Shown here: positions 17,381 to 25,281 of the stretch, in pieces
Layout of the letters: each line of letters starts with the position of its first letter
Position numbering within the stretch: the stretch's first letter is position 1
Assembly: GCA_964650485.1 (NCBI GenBank)
Contig: CAZYTX010000031.1
Coordinates: 1-37,906 of the forward strand
DNA length: 37,906 nt
Source of the DNA: CAZYTX01 sp964650485
Lineage (GTDB): Bacteria; RBG-13-61-14; DATKZS01
Direction: 5' to 3'
Translations under genes and position numbers: made by a program
The notes under the pieces: model-generated
Database searches by the model: none
Told to the model about the DNA's origin: nothing
The model's input: only the letters and a program-made list of their open reading frames with translations

Positions 17381-17830
17381 TCAACGGGAGACAGGTTCCG
17401 TGTCCTCTTCTTCCTCCTCCGGTCTTTCCGCTTTCTGTTCCGTGGCAATGGCAAGCCTTCTCAGGCCCGTGACCTGGGCCAGGTCCATGACCTCCACCAC
17501 CCTCCCGTGGGAGGTGGACTTATCAGCCTGGATGATTACGAGCGCGTCTTTGTGTTCGCTTTTCAGCCTCTCAAACCTCCGGGCCAGCTCGGGGTCGGTC
17601 ATGCGCTCGCCCTCGATATAGGCCCTGCCCTGCTTGTTTATGATCACGAAGAGCTTCTCCACCTTCTCGATCTCCCGCTGGCTCGCGGCCTCTGGCAGGT
17701 TCACGTCAATGCCCCCGGTTGTGGCAAAGGTGGTGGTCACCGTAAAGAAGATGATGAGCAGAAACAGTATGTCCACCAGGGGGGTGATGTTGATCCTGGG
17801 ATCATCCCGTTCCCGTTTCCTGAACTGCAT
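17381..17830 (-). CDS. ExbD/TolR family proton-channel subunit
   Basis: A 149-residue protein with one membrane helix at about residues 17-35 containing the proton-path Asp in ITPLVDILFLLIIFF. A periplasmic domain follows, with the family pattern ADKSTSHGRVVEVMDLAQ. The C-terminal tail is acidic (EEEEED), which is unusual. With the ExbB-type partner it would form a proton-driven motor that energises TonB or Tol systems; no tonB or tolB is in view, so Tol versus Exb cannot be decided. Its start lies inside the last 29 bases of the ExbB-like gene, so the two are probably translationally coupled. Confidence 0.9.
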   Translation of the reverse strand: MQFRKRERDDPRINITPLVDILFLLIIFFTVTTTFATTGGIDVNLPEAASQREIEKVEKLFVIINKQGRAYIEGERMTDPELARRFERLKSEHKDALVIIQADKSTSHGRVVEVMDLAQVTGLRRLAIATEQKAERPEEEEEDTEPVSR

Positions 17831-18506
17831 CCTCTCCTCCAGACCGCGCCGCGGCGTTCTTGCGGGCGGACAAACGATCGAGGTGGTTGAGCACTTTCAC
17901 CGACCAGTCCTCCATCTCCATTGTTTTCCTGTCGGCAACACCCACGAAGGCCCGAAAGGCCAGGTAGCTCGGTATGGCCACGATAAGCCCCGCGGCAGTG
18001 GTAATGAGGGCCACGTAGATCCCGCCGGCCAGTGACTCGTATTGTCCTATGTGCTTGCTCTCGATCTCCTGGAATATCTGGATCATGCCCAGCACCGTTC
18101 CCAGGAGCCCGAAGAGCGGGCTCACCCCGGCGATTGCCGCCAGCACCCCCAGGTACCTCTCAAGCTCCTGGGACTCGCGTCTGCCAGCGTCCAGCAAAGC
18201 CTCCCTGATGACGGGCCTGGGAGACCCGAACAGGGAAATGCCGGCGAGCAGCACCCGCGAGATAATGGAGTCGTCCTTGCGGCAGGCCACCGCGGCCTCC
18301 TCGACCTCGCCTCTGCCGAGCCTGGCCTCGACCTCCCGGAGCAAAGACCCGGGCAGAATCCTTCCGGACATGATAAAGAGAGTCCAGATGCGCTCGAGGA
18401 TGATGGCGAGCGCCAGCACCGACAGGATCACTATGGGCCACATGACCCACCCGCCCCGCTGGATAAGCGGGAAAAGCGAGTTCAGCCATTCAAATAAACC
18501 TGCCAT
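17802..18506 (-). CDS. ExbB/TolQ/MotA family proton-channel subunit
   Basis: A 234-residue protein with three membrane helices (about 20-40, 120-145 and 165-190). The core is conserved: LAAIAGVSPLFGLLGTVLGM and YVALITTAAGLIVAIPSYLAF. It forms the pentameric scaffold around the ExbD dimer. The ATG at 18506 gives the normal N-terminus MAGLFEWLNSLFPLI; the frame is open further upstream without a better start, and the ribosome binding site is weak. It heads the ExbBD-ftsB-cyclase-esterase operon. Confidence 0.9.
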   Translation of the reverse strand: MAGLFEWLNSLFPLIQRGGWVMWPIVILSVLALAIILERIWTLFIMSGRILPGSLLREVEARLGRGEVEEAAVACRKDDSIISRVLLAGISLFGSPRPVIREALLDAGRRESQELERYLGVLAAIAGVSPLFGLLGTVLGMIQIFQEIESKHIGQYESLAGGIYVALITTAAGLIVAIPSYLAFRAFVGVADRKTMEMEDWSVKVLNHLDRLSARKNAAARSGGEDAVQETGTG

Positions 18507-18611
18507 TGCATTAATTTTAACATGTAATAGCGCCCGCCCGCAACCTTTGTTCAAAGCCCTATCAGCTAAAACCCCCCTTCATGTCGCAGGCCCTCAAAGC
18601 TCTTTTTTTTC

Positions 18612-18640
18612 TTGACTGCCCGCTTCCCCCCGGTTATGAT
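18612..18640 (+). promoter_or_regulatory. Sigma70-type promoter for the TPR/cNMP-binding gene
   Basis: TTGACT (18612-18617), a 17-base spacer and TATGAT (18635-18640). Transcription should start near 18647, giving a leader of about 70 nt. Confidence 0.75.
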
Positions 18641-18714
18641 TTGCATTGAAAGTTTTTGTCCAAAAGCCAGCCGGCTTTTATCACTGCAAATCCCCGGGAA
18701 AGGAGAGGATGGTC

Positions 18715-20103
18715 ATGTCTTCGGCGGAGGCATCGGAAAAACAATACCTTACCACCAACCAGGTTATCAGGGGAGTGTTTTCCCATCTCCAGGCTGAAAA
18801 GGTGGATGACGCTGTCAAGCTCTACACCCACTGCCAGGAGGACGTGGGGTTCATGCTCATGAACAAGGCGCCGGACGACCGCTCCTTGAAGATGAGGCTT
18901 GCCAAGATGTTTTTCCTCTCAAAGGACTACGAGAAGTCCGCGCTCATGCTGGAGGGCATGGGAGAGCATCAGCGGGCCGCGGAGCTCTACGAGCGCACCG
19001 ACCAGTACGAGAACGCCGCGGAGATGTGGTCCAAGGTGGGAGAGCTTTTAAAGGCGGCCCGCATGTACGAGAAAGCCGGGCAGTGGCAGACCGCGGCGGA
19101 CCTCTACATCAAATTGCACGATTACGAGAAGGCGGCCTTCGCCTTTGAAAAGGCTGTGAACCATTTCCTGGCCGGCAAGTACTACTTCCAGATAAAGAAG
19201 TTCCAGAAGAGCATGGAGCTTTTGCAGAAGGTGAGACACGACGAGAATGATTTCCTCGAGGCCACCGTGCTGATCGGTAACATACTGGCCATGCACGGCC
19301 ACCTTGACATGGCTGTGGCCAAGTACAAGGCGGTGGCAAAGTCCATGCCGCTCTCCAAGGGCTCGTTATCGGTCTATTACAACCTTGCTCAACTGCTTGA
19401 GAGGAAGGGTGATTATCCGGAGGCATTGAAGGTCTACAAGCAGGTGGCTGAATTGGACTCGGGTTACAGGGACGTGGGTCAGAGGATGCAGGCGGTGGAT
19501 GGCAAGCTATCCGACCAGGTCGAGGTGGTGGACTCCTCGGAAGACGACGACCTTGAGGTGATAGAAGACCTGGAGCCGGTGGAGGAGGAGGTGATGATGC
19601 CCGGTGGACCTCATCCCGAGGCGCCCGGTGCACAGGCAAGGATAGTTAGCGTGATGGAAGGGTTCGAGTTCCTGAAAAACACCGCACTGTTCGACGACCT
19701 CTCCCTCTCCGAGATGAAGCAGCTATGGACAATCACCGACGCAAAGGACTACGCGCCGGGCGAGACCATCATCGAGCAGGACCAGCCCGGACAGGCGCTC
19801 TACATCATAAAACGCGGCAACGTCAAGGTGCAGCGGGTGGATGGCGGCAAGGCAACCGAGCTGGCCGAGCTCTCGCCCGGCTCGCACGTGGGCGAGATGT
19901 CCCTGGTTGACTCCGCGCCCACCTCGGCGAGGGTGGTGGCAGGCGACGAGGGCGCATCGGCTTTCCAGATCACCAGGGAGAAGTTCGAGGACCTGCTCCA
20001 GTCCAACGACAGGATAGCAATCAAAATCTACCGGGTGTTCGTGGGCAGCCTGTGCCAGAGGCTCAGGAAGACATCGGCCGAGCTCTCAGGGCTGAAGGCC
20101 TGA
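18715..20103 (+). CDS. TPR-repeat protein with C-terminal cyclic nucleotide-binding domain
   Basis: A 462-residue soluble protein. Residues about 25-275 are helical repeats with the recurring pattern A(A)xxYExxxxYExAA, for example QRAAELYERTDQYENAAEMW. An acidic linker follows (about 285-320), then a cNMP-binding domain (about 335-450) with the phosphate-binding cassette ending in GEMSLVDSAPTSARV, where the RxA-like pocket (SARV) is kept. It may respond to a cyclic nucleotide or serve as a structural module. There is no output domain, so it probably acts through protein contacts. The ATG at 18715 is 9 bases after GGAG; the ATG at 18709 is too close to it. The repeats are like those of the kinase at 948-3350. 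Confidence 0.85.
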   Translation: MSSAEASEKQYLTTNQVIRGVFSHLQAEKVDDAVKLYTHCQEDVGFMLMNKAPDDRSLKMRLAKMFFLSKDYEKSALMLEGMGEHQRAAELYERTDQYENAAEMWSKVGELLKAARMYEKAGQWQTAADLYIKLHDYEKAAFAFEKAVNHFLAGKYYFQIKKFQKSMELLQKVRHDENDFLEATVLIGNILAMHGHLDMAVAKYKAVAKSMPLSKGSLSVYYNLAQLLERKGDYPEALKVYKQVAELDSGYRDVGQRMQAVDGKLSDQVEVVDSSEDDDLEVIEDLEPVEEEVMMPGGPHPEAPGAQARIVSVMEGFEFLKNTALFDDLSLSEMKQLWTITDAKDYAPGETIIEQDQPGQALYIIKRGNVKVQRVDGGKATELAELSPGSHVGEMSLVDSAPTSARVVAGDEGASAFQITREKFEDLLQSNDRIAIKIYRVFVGSLCQRLRKTSAELSGLKA

Positions 20104-20213
20104 ACGTTTTGGTTAATGCCTGTTGCGGAGCGATCTCTATACAGAAAAGGCGTTAATCCTTAACGCGCAGAACCGGGTCGTCGCGCAAGTCGTCGGCGTC
20201 GTCCTGGTTTCGA

Positions 20214-20243
20214 TCTTGCATTGTCTTGCAAAAATGTCTTGCA
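20214..20243 (+). repeat. Three TCTTGCA repeats next to the hdr promoter
   Basis: TCTTGCA occurs at 20214-20220, 20224-20230 and 20237-20243, that is with steps of 10 and 13 bases, ending 6 bases before the -35 box of the hdrC promoter. The placement suggests a binding array for an activator. The rest of 20104-20213 shows no gene and no recognisable element. Confidence 0.55.
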
Positions 20244-20249
20244 AAATTG

Positions 20250-20279
20250 TTGACAAGAACGCCGGGTTGAGGCTATCAT
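20250..20279 (+). promoter_or_regulatory. Sigma70-type promoter for the hdrCBA-mvhD-metVF operon
   Basis: TTGACA (20250-20255), an 18-base spacer and TATCAT (20274-20279). The -35 box is perfect. The predicted start is near 20286, about 220 bases upstream of hdrC. Confidence 0.7.
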
Positions 20280-20285
20280 AGTTTA

Positions 20286-20507
20286 GTGGTAAAAGATAAA
20301 ACTTGCATTGAAAAGAAGTTTTAGATAGAAGTGTTTATCGTCCGGTCGAGAGGTTGCGACTGGGAACTTATAAGACCATCCGGTAAGCGGCAAGTTTCAA
20401 GGAGCGACTGCTGTCCCTCCAGGGCTTTCCATCAAAAAAACCCCTCGACAGGACCGAAAAAAGCGGCCTTTTTAAAAGACCCCGGCACTTTATAAGGAGA
20501 GGCGGGA
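20286..20507 (+). other. Long untranslated leader of the hdr operon
   Basis: About 220 bases without a credible reading frame lie between the promoter and hdrC. They contain a 7-bp hairpin (CCGGTCG, 20342-20348, with CGACTGG, 20357-20363, one G-U pair) and an A-rich stretch before the AAGGAG that serves hdrC. The length suggests a regulatory leader, but no riboswitch class is matched with confidence. Confidence 0.4.
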
Positions 20508-21134
20508 ATGAGTTCTCCAGCTTTCGAGTTCAACGCCGAAGAGTCGCGCTCGCTGGTTTACGAGGTCATGCACAGGTCCGGCCAGAACCTTGTGGCCTGC
20601 TACCAGTGCAGGCGCTGCGCCGCGGGCTGCCCGGTGGCGCAGGAGAGCGGCTGGGTGACCCCGGACCGGCTCATCAGGATGGTGGTGATGGGCGACACCG
20701 GGGGCGCGCTCTCAAACGAGCTGGTATGGAGGTGCGTGTCCTGCTACACCTGCGGGGAGCGCTGTCCCAACGACATCCAGACCTCGCGCATCACCGAGAC
20801 CCTGAAGCAGATGGCAAAGGACAGGGGCATTACAGCTCTCAGGCCCAGGGTAAAGCACTTCCACGACGCCTTTACAGGCACCGCGGTAAGGTGGGGCAAG
20901 GTGAACGAGCTCGAGCTCATGGGAATATACGAGACCAAAAACTCCCTGGACGACTTAAAGAGGGGCGACGTAAAGGCGATCATGAACGAGATGCTCTCGC
21001 AATTGAAGTTCGGGCTGCCCATGCTCACGAACCGGCGCCTGCACTTCGGTTTCCTGAAGGCAAAAGGCAGGGGCGAGATAAAGAGGCTTGCGAAGAAGGC
21101 CCATGAAAAAAGAGTAGAACAAGCGGGTGGATAA
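20508..21134 (+). CDS. hdrC: Heterodisulfide reductase subunit C (HdrC-like)
   Basis: A 208-residue iron-sulfur protein with two classical [4Fe-4S] motifs, CYQCRRCAAGCP at about residues 31-42 and CVSCYTCGERCP at about 76-87, and a helical C-terminal part. In Hdr complexes HdrC passes electrons from HdrA to HdrB. There is no CoM-S-S-CoB system in this kind of bacterium, so the subunit should serve as a wire in another reaction. The context makes methylenetetrahydrofolate reduction the best guess. AAGGAG lies 8 bases before the ATG. It is the first gene of the operon. Confidence 0.94.
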   Translation: MSSPAFEFNAEESRSLVYEVMHRSGQNLVACYQCRRCAAGCPVAQESGWVTPDRLIRMVVMGDTGGALSNELVWRCVSCYTCGERCPNDIQTSRITETLKQMAKDRGITALRPRVKHFHDAFTGTAVRWGKVNELELMGIYETKNSLDDLKRGDVKAIMNEMLSQLKFGLPMLTNRRLHFGFLKAKGRGEIKRLAKKAHEKRVEQAGG

Positions 21135-21137
21135 AAA

Positions 21138-22013
21138 ATGGAGATAGCGTATTACCCCGGCTGCACCCTGCAGACATCGTCCGCGCTCTACGACGTGCAG
21201 AGCCGGAAGGTTTTTGAGAGGCTGGGCATAGAGCTTCGCGAGCTCGAGGACTGGTCCTGCTGCGGGGCCACCTCCGCTGGCAAGACCGACGACTTCCTGG
21301 CCGTGGCCATGCCGGCGAGGAACGTAGGGATAGCCGAGGCCTCCGGGCTCTCCGAGATGGTGATACCCTGCTCGGCCTGCTACTCCAGGCTGCTGGTGGC
21401 ACAGAAGCGGCTTTCGAACGACCCGGCCATGCGCGAGGAAATCAACTCCGAGCTGGACAAGAAGGTGCAGTGCACCATAAGCATCCGCTCCATCCTCGAG
21501 TACCTGGGGCCCCGGGCCGAGTCGGGCGAGCTTTCCGAGAAGGCCACCAAAAAGCTCGAGGGGATAAAGCCGGTCTGCTACTACGGTTGCATGCTGACCC
21601 GGTTCCCGTGCGACGTTCCCGTGCCCGACGACAGGGAGAACCCGCAGGGCATGGAGAAGGTGCTGAAGGCCCTGGCCGCGGAGCCGCTCGACTGGAGCTA
21701 CAAGACCGACTGCTGCGGTGCATCCGCTGCCATGAACGACCAGGAGGCGGCCTTCAACCTCATGGGCCGCATCATGGAGGACGCGGTGGCAAGGGGGGCC
21801 AACTGCTTCGTGACTACGTGCCCCATGTGCCAGATGAACCTGGACGCCTACCAGGACCAGTTCTGCGAGGTCCGGGGAATATGCGAACGCCTGCCGGTGT
21901 ACTTCATCACCGAGATGGTGGGCCTGGCCATGGGCATGACACCAAAGGAACTCCAGGTTGACCGCCACTTTGTTGACGGGGTAACACTGCTAAAGGAGTT
22001 GGGACTGGCATGA
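21138..22013 (+). CDS. hdrB: Heterodisulfide reductase subunit B (HdrB-like)
   Basis: A 291-residue protein with the two cysteine-rich CCG domains. The first has YYPGC at residue 9, SCCGA at about 40 and CSAC at about 79; the second has CYYGC, DCCGA and CPMC. In HdrB these bind two non-cubane [4Fe-4S] clusters that reduce a disulfide; both sets of ligands are complete here. The natural acceptor in this organism is unknown. It follows hdrC after 3 bases, and hdrA starts inside its last codons (ATGA). Confidence 0.95.
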   Translation: MEIAYYPGCTLQTSSALYDVQSRKVFERLGIELRELEDWSCCGATSAGKTDDFLAVAMPARNVGIAEASGLSEMVIPCSACYSRLLVAQKRLSNDPAMREEINSELDKKVQCTISIRSILEYLGPRAESGELSEKATKKLEGIKPVCYYGCMLTRFPCDVPVPDDRENPQGMEKVLKALAAEPLDWSYKTDCCGASAAMNDQEAAFNLMGRIMEDAVARGANCFVTTCPMCQMNLDAYQDQFCEVRGICERLPVYFITEMVGLAMGMTPKELQVDRHFVDGVTLLKELGLA

Positions 22014-25000
22014 GCGAGACCAAAGCTGAAATAAAGAGGGGATCGGTGCTGATAGCAGGCGCCGGGATCGGTGGCATGCAGGCGGCCCTGGACCTGGCCG
22101 ACTCCGGGTTCAAGGTGCACATGATCGAGAAGGACAGCTCGATCGGCGGCACCATGGTCATGCTGGACAAGACCTTCCCCACCGGCGACTGCTCCATGTG
22201 CATGATCTCGCCCAAGATGGTGGACGTGGGCCGGCACCTGAACATTGACATCCACACTCTTGCCGAGGTGGTCTCGGTGGAGGGACAGCCTGGCGACTTC
22301 ACCGTGAAGATCGAGGAGAAGGCCCGGTACGTGGACCCGGAGAAGTGCACCGGCTGCGGGGTGTGCGAGCAGAAGTGTCCCCGGAAAAAGATAGTCAGCG
22401 AGTACGAGCAGGGGCTCACCACCAGGACCGCCATATACTCGCTCTTTCCCCAGGCCGTGCCCAACACCAGGGTGATTGACGCGGACAACTGCATATACTT
22501 CGAGCGGGGAAAGTGCCGGGCCTGCGAGAAGTTCTGCGAGGCCGGGGCCATTAACTTCGAGGACACGGACAAGGAGTACGAGATCAAGGTGGGCGCGGTG
22601 ATCCTCTGCCCCGGGTGCGACCGGTACGACGCCGAGAGGAAGCAGGAGCTGGGACTGGGCCGCTGGCAAAACGTGATAAGCTCCATACAGTTCGAGCGAA
22701 TACTCTCGGCCTCGGGTCCATACAAGGGTGAGGTTAAGAGACCTGGAGACGAAAAGCACCCCAAGAAGGTCGCCTGGATACAGTGCGTGGGGTCCCGGGA
22801 CCCGCACAACGCAAACCCCTGGTGCTCGTCGGTGTGCTGCATGTACGCCACCAAGCAGGCCGTCATAGCAAAGGAGCACGACCAGGACATCGAGCCCACG
22901 GTGTTCTTCATGGAGATGCGGGCCTTCGGCAAGGACTTTGACAAGTACGTGGACCGGGCAAAGTCAGAGTACGGGGTCAGCTACAAGCGGGCCATGATAT
23001 CCATGGTGCGCGAGGAGGCCGGCACCGGCGACCTGGTGCTGAGATACGCCAACGAGGACGGGACCCTGATTGACGAGAAGTTCGACATGGTGGTGCTGTC
23101 CATCGGGTTCGAGCCAAGGAAGGACGCCGTCCAGTTCGCGCACACGTTCGGCATCGAGCCCAACGAGTACGGGTTTGCAAAGACCACGCCCTTTGACCCG
23201 GTGGACACCACCAGGGAAGGGATTTACGTAACCGGCACATACCAGTCGCCAAAGGACATACCAGAGTCCGTGGCACAGGGCAGCGCGGTGGCCGGAAGGG
23301 CCATGGCGCTCCTGGGCGAGGCCCGGGGCAGCGAGGTGGTGGTAAAGGAGCTGCCGCCGGAAAAGGACATAGCCGGCCAGGAGCCCAGGATCGGGGTGTT
23401 CGTGTGCCACTGCGGGATCAACATCTCACAGAACGTGGACGTGAAAAGGGTGGTGGAAGAGATAAAGGACCTGCCGGGCGTGGCTTTTGCCGACGACATG
23501 CTCTACGCATGCGCACAGGACAGCCAGGACAGGATCAAGGAGCTTGTCAAGGAGCACGACCTGAACAGGGTGGTGGTGGCATCGTGCACGCCCAGGACGC
23601 ACGAGCCCCTGTTCCAGGACACCATACGCGACGCCGGGATCAACAAGTACCTGTTCGAGCTTGCGGACATACGCGAGCAGTGCTCCTGGTGCCACATGGG
23701 CCGGAAAGAGGAGGCCACCAAAAAGGCAATAGGCATCGTCAAGATGAACATCGCAAAGGCCAGGAACCTCACGCCGGTGCAGACAGGATCGGTGAACGTC
23801 ACACCCGGGGCCATGGTGATCGGCGGAGGGGTGGCCGGTATGTCCTCAGGGCTCTCCCTGGCTGACCAGGGCTATGAGGTGCACATAGTCGAGCGCGAGA
23901 ACGAGCTGGGCGGGCTTGCGAGGGAGCTCTACAGGACCCTGGACAAGCAGGACGTGCAAGCCTTTTTGAAGGAGACCGTGAACAAGGTTGAAGCGCACCC
24001 CAGGATCACCGTGCACAAGGGGGTGGAGGTCAAAAAGACCGAGGGGTTCGTGGGCAACTTCAAAACCACCCTCACCGACGGGAGCGCGTTCGATCACGGG
24101 GCCGTGATCGTGGCCACCGGAGGAGAGTTCTACAAGCCCGCCGAGTACCTGTACGAGGAATCGGACAAGGTGATAACGCAGCGGGAGCTGGAGGAGAGGC
24201 TGCAAAAAGAGCCGGCAAAGCCGGGGCGGAGCTACGTGATGATCCAGTGCGTGGGCTCCAGGGAGGAGCCCAACAACTACTGCTCCAGGGTGTGCTGCCA
24301 GGACGCGATAAAGAACGCCATCGAGATCAAGGAGAAGGCGCCCGAGGCTGGCGTGACCATACTCTACCGCGACGTGCGCACCTACGGTCTCAGGGAGGAC
24401 TTTTACAAAAAGGCCCGGGACCTGGGGGTGGTGTTCATGCGCTACGAGCCCGAGAGAAAGCCCGAGGTGGAAAAGGACGGCGACGGTATCAAGGTGCGGG
24501 CGCTCGACTACATGTTAAACCGGGAAGTCCTCTTGAGGGCCGACTGGCTGGTGCTGTCCACCGGGTTCAGGCCGCACCCCACCACCGAGAAGGTGGGGGA
24601 GATGTACAAGATCACCAGGAACGACGACGGCTACTTTTTGGAGGCCCACGTAAAGCTTAGGCCGGTGGACTTCCCAACCGAGGGCATATTCCTGGCCGGG
24701 CTGGCGCACGCGCCCAAGAACCTGGACGAGACAGTGAGCCAGGCCCTGGCCGCCGCGGGACGCGCTGGACAGTTGCTCTCGCACGAGGTGCTTACCGTCT
24801 CCGGGATAGTCTCAAAGCACGACCAGGACATATGCATGTCATGCCTCACATGCTTCAGGCTCTGCCCCTTTGACTCGCCGTACATTGACGAGAACGGCAA
24901 GGTGGCGCACAACGAGGTCAAATGCATGGGCTGCGGTATCTGCGCAAGCGTGTGCCCGGCAAAGGCCTTCCAGGTCAACAACTTCAGGGACGACCAGATC

Positions 25001-25072
25001 ACCGCCATGATTGACGCGCTCACCGAGGATCCCTGCCCCGCGGAGGAGAAGACGGGGACAAATGACTCATGA
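22010..25072 (+). CDS. hdrA: HdrA-like electron-bifurcating subunit with two flavin modules
   Basis: A 1020-residue protein, longer than the 650 or so residues of methanogen HdrA. In order: a first FAD module (GAGIGG at 17-22, then DCSMC at 60-64) with inserted iron-sulfur motifs CTGCGVCEQKCP (113-124) and cysteines 161-176; a VFVCHCGINI domain at about 465-475, which in classical HdrA is N-terminal; a second FAD module (GGGVAG at about 604); and two C-terminal ferredoxin motifs, CMSCLTCFRLCP (942-953) and CMGCGICASVCP (972-983). HdrA splits electron pairs at its flavin and passes them to ferredoxin and HdrBC. The gene overlaps hdrB by 4 bases and is followed by a repeat element and mvhD. Confidence 0.94.
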   Translation: MSETKAEIKRGSVLIAGAGIGGMQAALDLADSGFKVHMIEKDSSIGGTMVMLDKTFPTGDCSMCMISPKMVDVGRHLNIDIHTLAEVVSVEGQPGDFTVKIEEKARYVDPEKCTGCGVCEQKCPRKKIVSEYEQGLTTRTAIYSLFPQAVPNTRVIDADNCIYFERGKCRACEKFCEAGAINFEDTDKEYEIKVGAVILCPGCDRYDAERKQELGLGRWQNVISSIQFERILSASGPYKGEVKRPGDEKHPKKVAWIQCVGSRDPHNANPWCSSVCCMYATKQAVIAKEHDQDIEPTVFFMEMRAFGKDFDKYVDRAKSEYGVSYKRAMISMVREEAGTGDLVLRYANEDGTLIDEKFDMVVLSIGFEPRKDAVQFAHTFGIEPNEYGFAKTTPFDPVDTTREGIYVTGTYQSPKDIPESVAQGSAVAGRAMALLGEARGSEVVVKELPPEKDIAGQEPRIGVFVCHCGINISQNVDVKRVVEEIKDLPGVAFADDMLYACAQDSQDRIKELVKEHDLNRVVVASCTPRTHEPLFQDTIRDAGINKYLFELADIREQCSWCHMGRKEEATKKAIGIVKMNIAKARNLTPVQTGSVNVTPGAMVIGGGVAGMSSGLSLADQGYEVHIVERENELGGLARELYRTLDKQDVQAFLKETVNKVEAHPRITVHKGVEVKKTEGFVGNFKTTLTDGSAFDHGAVIVATGGEFYKPAEYLYEESDKVITQRELEERLQKEPAKPGRSYVMIQCVGSREEPNNYCSRVCCQDAIKNAIEIKEKAPEAGVTILYRDVRTYGLREDFYKKARDLGVVFMRYEPERKPEVEKDGDGIKVRALDYMLNREVLLRADWLVLSTGFRPHPTTEKVGEMYKITRNDDGYFLEAHVKLRPVDFPTEGIFLAGLAHAPKNLDETVSQALAAAGRAGQLLSHEVLTVSGIVSKHDQDICMSCLTCFRLCPFDSPYIDENGKVAHNEVKCMGCGICASVCPAKAFQVNNFRDDQITAMIDALTEDPCPAEEKTGTNDS

Positions 25073-25116
25073 GGGAAGAGTATTTAATAAGTGTTTATAA
25101 AGGAAGACTCACCAAA

Positions 25117-25259
25117 GGGTAGCCCACATAGCTTGCTATGTGGGCGCCTTAAGGCGCAGGATGAATATAATGGATGGTATGGAATGAATGGTTCACGAGG
25201 CTGTGCTCTGCATCCTGCTCGCTCCGCTCGCGCACATAGCGGAGCTGTGTGCGCTACCC
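25117..25259. repeat. Inverted pair of REP-like hairpins (BIME-like element)
   Basis: The left unit has the tetranucleotide GTAG (25119-25122) and a perfect 10-bp hairpin, CCCACATAGC (25123-25132) with GCTATGTGGG (25135-25144). It then runs into a 14-base palindrome, GCGCCTTAAGGCGC (25144-25157), and CAGGATG. The right unit is the same order on the other strand: GTAG at 25257-25254, a 10-bp stem with one mismatch (25253-25244 with 25240-25231) and CAGGATG ending near 25211. The two arms of about 48 bases are similar and face each other. GTAG plus hairpin in inverted pairs is the form of REP/BIME elements. It fills the hdrA-mvhD gap and may stabilise or attenuate the mRNA. Confidence 0.8.
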
Positions 25260-25281
25260 GATAAAAGATGGAGGTTTTCTG

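Noticed and set aside
20395..20420. SAH riboswitch in the hdr leader
   Set aside because: Only a short similarity to one conserved segment; the second conserved segment and the pseudoknot partner are not found.
25117..25259. A complete insertion sequence or MITE with target duplication
   Set aside because: No flanking direct repeat is visible and the GTAG-plus-hairpin form fits REP/BIME elements better.
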